64,000 bases of DNA, taken from contig JACSVZ010000001.1 of NCBI GenBank assembly GCA_014706295.1, positions 116,447,111 to 116,511,110 of the forward strand. Reading direction: 5' to 3'. Positions 62,741 through 64,000 of this stretch are shown one piece after another. This DNA is from Lycocorax pyrrhopterus obiensis. Taxonomy: Eukaryota; Chordata; Aves; Passeriformes; Paradisaeidae. Position numbers and translations under genes: made by a program. Each line of letters starts with the position of its first letter. Positions within the stretch are counted from its first letter, which is position 1. The notes under the pieces were generated by a model, which worked only from the letters and a program-made list of their open reading frames with translations, did not search any database and had not been told where the DNA came from.

Positions 62741-64000
62741 TAAGCTGCAGGGAAAGAGGCCTGTCAGGCTCCTGGACAGCTCACACTAATGCAAGTAGGC
62801 TCTCTCAAGCAGGCAGGCTGCAGAAAATGAGCTGAGGCATCTTGAGTGCCACAGACATCTGATGGCAGCTGGAAGAGAGGAACTTGTCAGTCAGGGGAAG
62901 CCTCCAGGCTGGGGCACAGTGTTGAGCAAAGGGGTTTAGCGGGAGCTTTCTGCCTCTCCTTACTGCCCAAGGAGGGTCCAGCCTTGCTCTCCAGCATGGG
63001 GAATCTTGGAACAACACCCCCACTTTCCACCAAAAAGGCACCGGACTGACCAGAAAGTTTCTGTTTGGGTTTTCTCTGCCCCCAACCCCAGATAAGTCAG
63101 GCATTGCCATCTGAAGATTTGCTATGCTATAAAGGAAAGCAGTATGATATTCCTCTCTAAATGATGACCACACTGAAAACCTCACAGCAGACACTCATTA
63201 AAATGCACAGCATAATAAAAGAATTTACCTAGAGGAAGACAAAACAATGGAAGAACAGTTAATGCAAGTGTCCTATTTCTGAAGAAACTAACAAGTGAGA
63301 AATTGCATTTTCACAACTGAGGTGACCTGCTCCTTGACAAACATGTTGAAACAGGTTTTAGTTCTACTTCGTTTATAGCTACCCTCAGATAGAGTATTGT
63401 GTGCAGCTAACAAGCACAAGTTGCTTGGGAGGTTTTGCTTTTGGATTCTGTTTTTTTAAGGGGTTGGCAGTTTTCTGGTATTAGAGATTTTGAGGGCTTC
63501 TCTCTGTTGTTTTGTTGAGCTTCTTCTAAGAGCTGTAGTTTGGGCTTGTTGGTTTTTTTTTTTAAATTAAACTAAACATTATCTCCTGTTAAAAATTTTC
63601 CAATAAATTTAGGAGGGGAAGAAAAGAAAACCATCCCCCAATCTAACACTGAAACATTTGTCTGCTCAAATATAGGCATTCATTTGGCTAAGTAAAGATG
63701 TCCTGTTTGCAATCAAAATCAGAGATGACAATGACAAGAGAAGTGGAAGGTGTAGGACAGGGAACCTTTGACAATCCATCACCATCTGCTCAAATTTCAC
63801 CACAAAAAAAAAAAAATCTGTGCGACTAAACCTTGAGGAGACAGTATGAGAAGACTTTCAAATCCTTCAGAACAAAGACAAAAAACACTGATTAAAATTC
63901 ATTATGAGTCCCAGTACACTCATTTTCAACCCACCAGTTTGAGCAAGTTTTGCAGAAACACTTGGCACAAAACCTTTTAACCTGTTACAGATCAGGTGTG
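62741..64000. other. Non-coding sequence to the window end
   Basis: No gene is recognised. The 129-codon minus-strand frame at 62805-63194 has no known domain. The end is AT-rich with an A13 run near 63805-63817. Confidence 0.6.

Noticed and set aside
1..64000. tRNA, rRNA, snRNA, CRISPR or bacterial elements
   Set aside because: No A/B-box pair, snRNA start word, regular direct-repeat array or ribosome-binding-site pattern was found on inspection. The CR1 content shows this is vertebrate nuclear DNA.

Overview
The window reads as non-coding nuclear DNA of a bird, possibly a passerine. The main evidence is five recognisable fragments of CR1, the LINE family that dominates sauropsid and especially avian repeats. 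There are no mammalian-type SINE or L1 sequences that I can recognise, interspersed repeats are sparse, and base composition is AT-rich (about 40% GC by eye). There is no operon structure and no bacterial-style gene packing. The longest open frame is 170 codons, which is in the range chance can produce in 64 kb of six-frame sequence, and I recognise no protein domain in any frame. I therefore annotate no protein-coding gene with confidence. The window is best read as a gene desert or a piece of a very large intron.

Layout. 1-6250 is AT-rich unique sequence with one palindromic nuclear-receptor-like site near 4.2 kb. 6280-6650 is an isolated GC-rich patch. It abuts the most striking structure of the window, a large inverted repeat with arms at 6651-6856 and 7765-7970. 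Its inner 186 bp align without a single gap at about 92% identity. The 908-bp spacer holds a near-perfect 12-bp hairpin, a CTCF-like site and a stretch resembling a conserved non-coding element (CNE). 8-25 kb is unique sequence with simple repeats and one antisense CR1 piece at 19.6 kb. A sense CR1 3' end lies at 25.2 kb. 25-35 kb is quiet, ending in an octamer + TATA + splice-donor arrangement at 34.9-35.2 kb that could be a promoter and first exon. 35-43 kb is very AT-rich and contains several small inverted repeats. 43.4-43.7 kb is a CpG-retaining, homeobox/SOX-site-rich block. 48.8-49.7 kb holds two convergent CR1 fragments, and a larger antisense CR1 lies at 54.1-54.3 kb. An (AAT)n microsatellite at 57.1 kb is followed by a second enhancer-like block at 57.2-57.9 kb. 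A third lies near 62.6 kb.

How it fits together. With no gene in view, function if any would be regulatory: scattered enhancer-like blocks with developmental transcription-factor motifs, one CTCF-like site inside an inverted repeat, and a possible transcript start near 35 kb. All conservation and regulatory calls are inferences from the look of a single sequence. Only the repeats, palindromes and hairpins are directly demonstrated.
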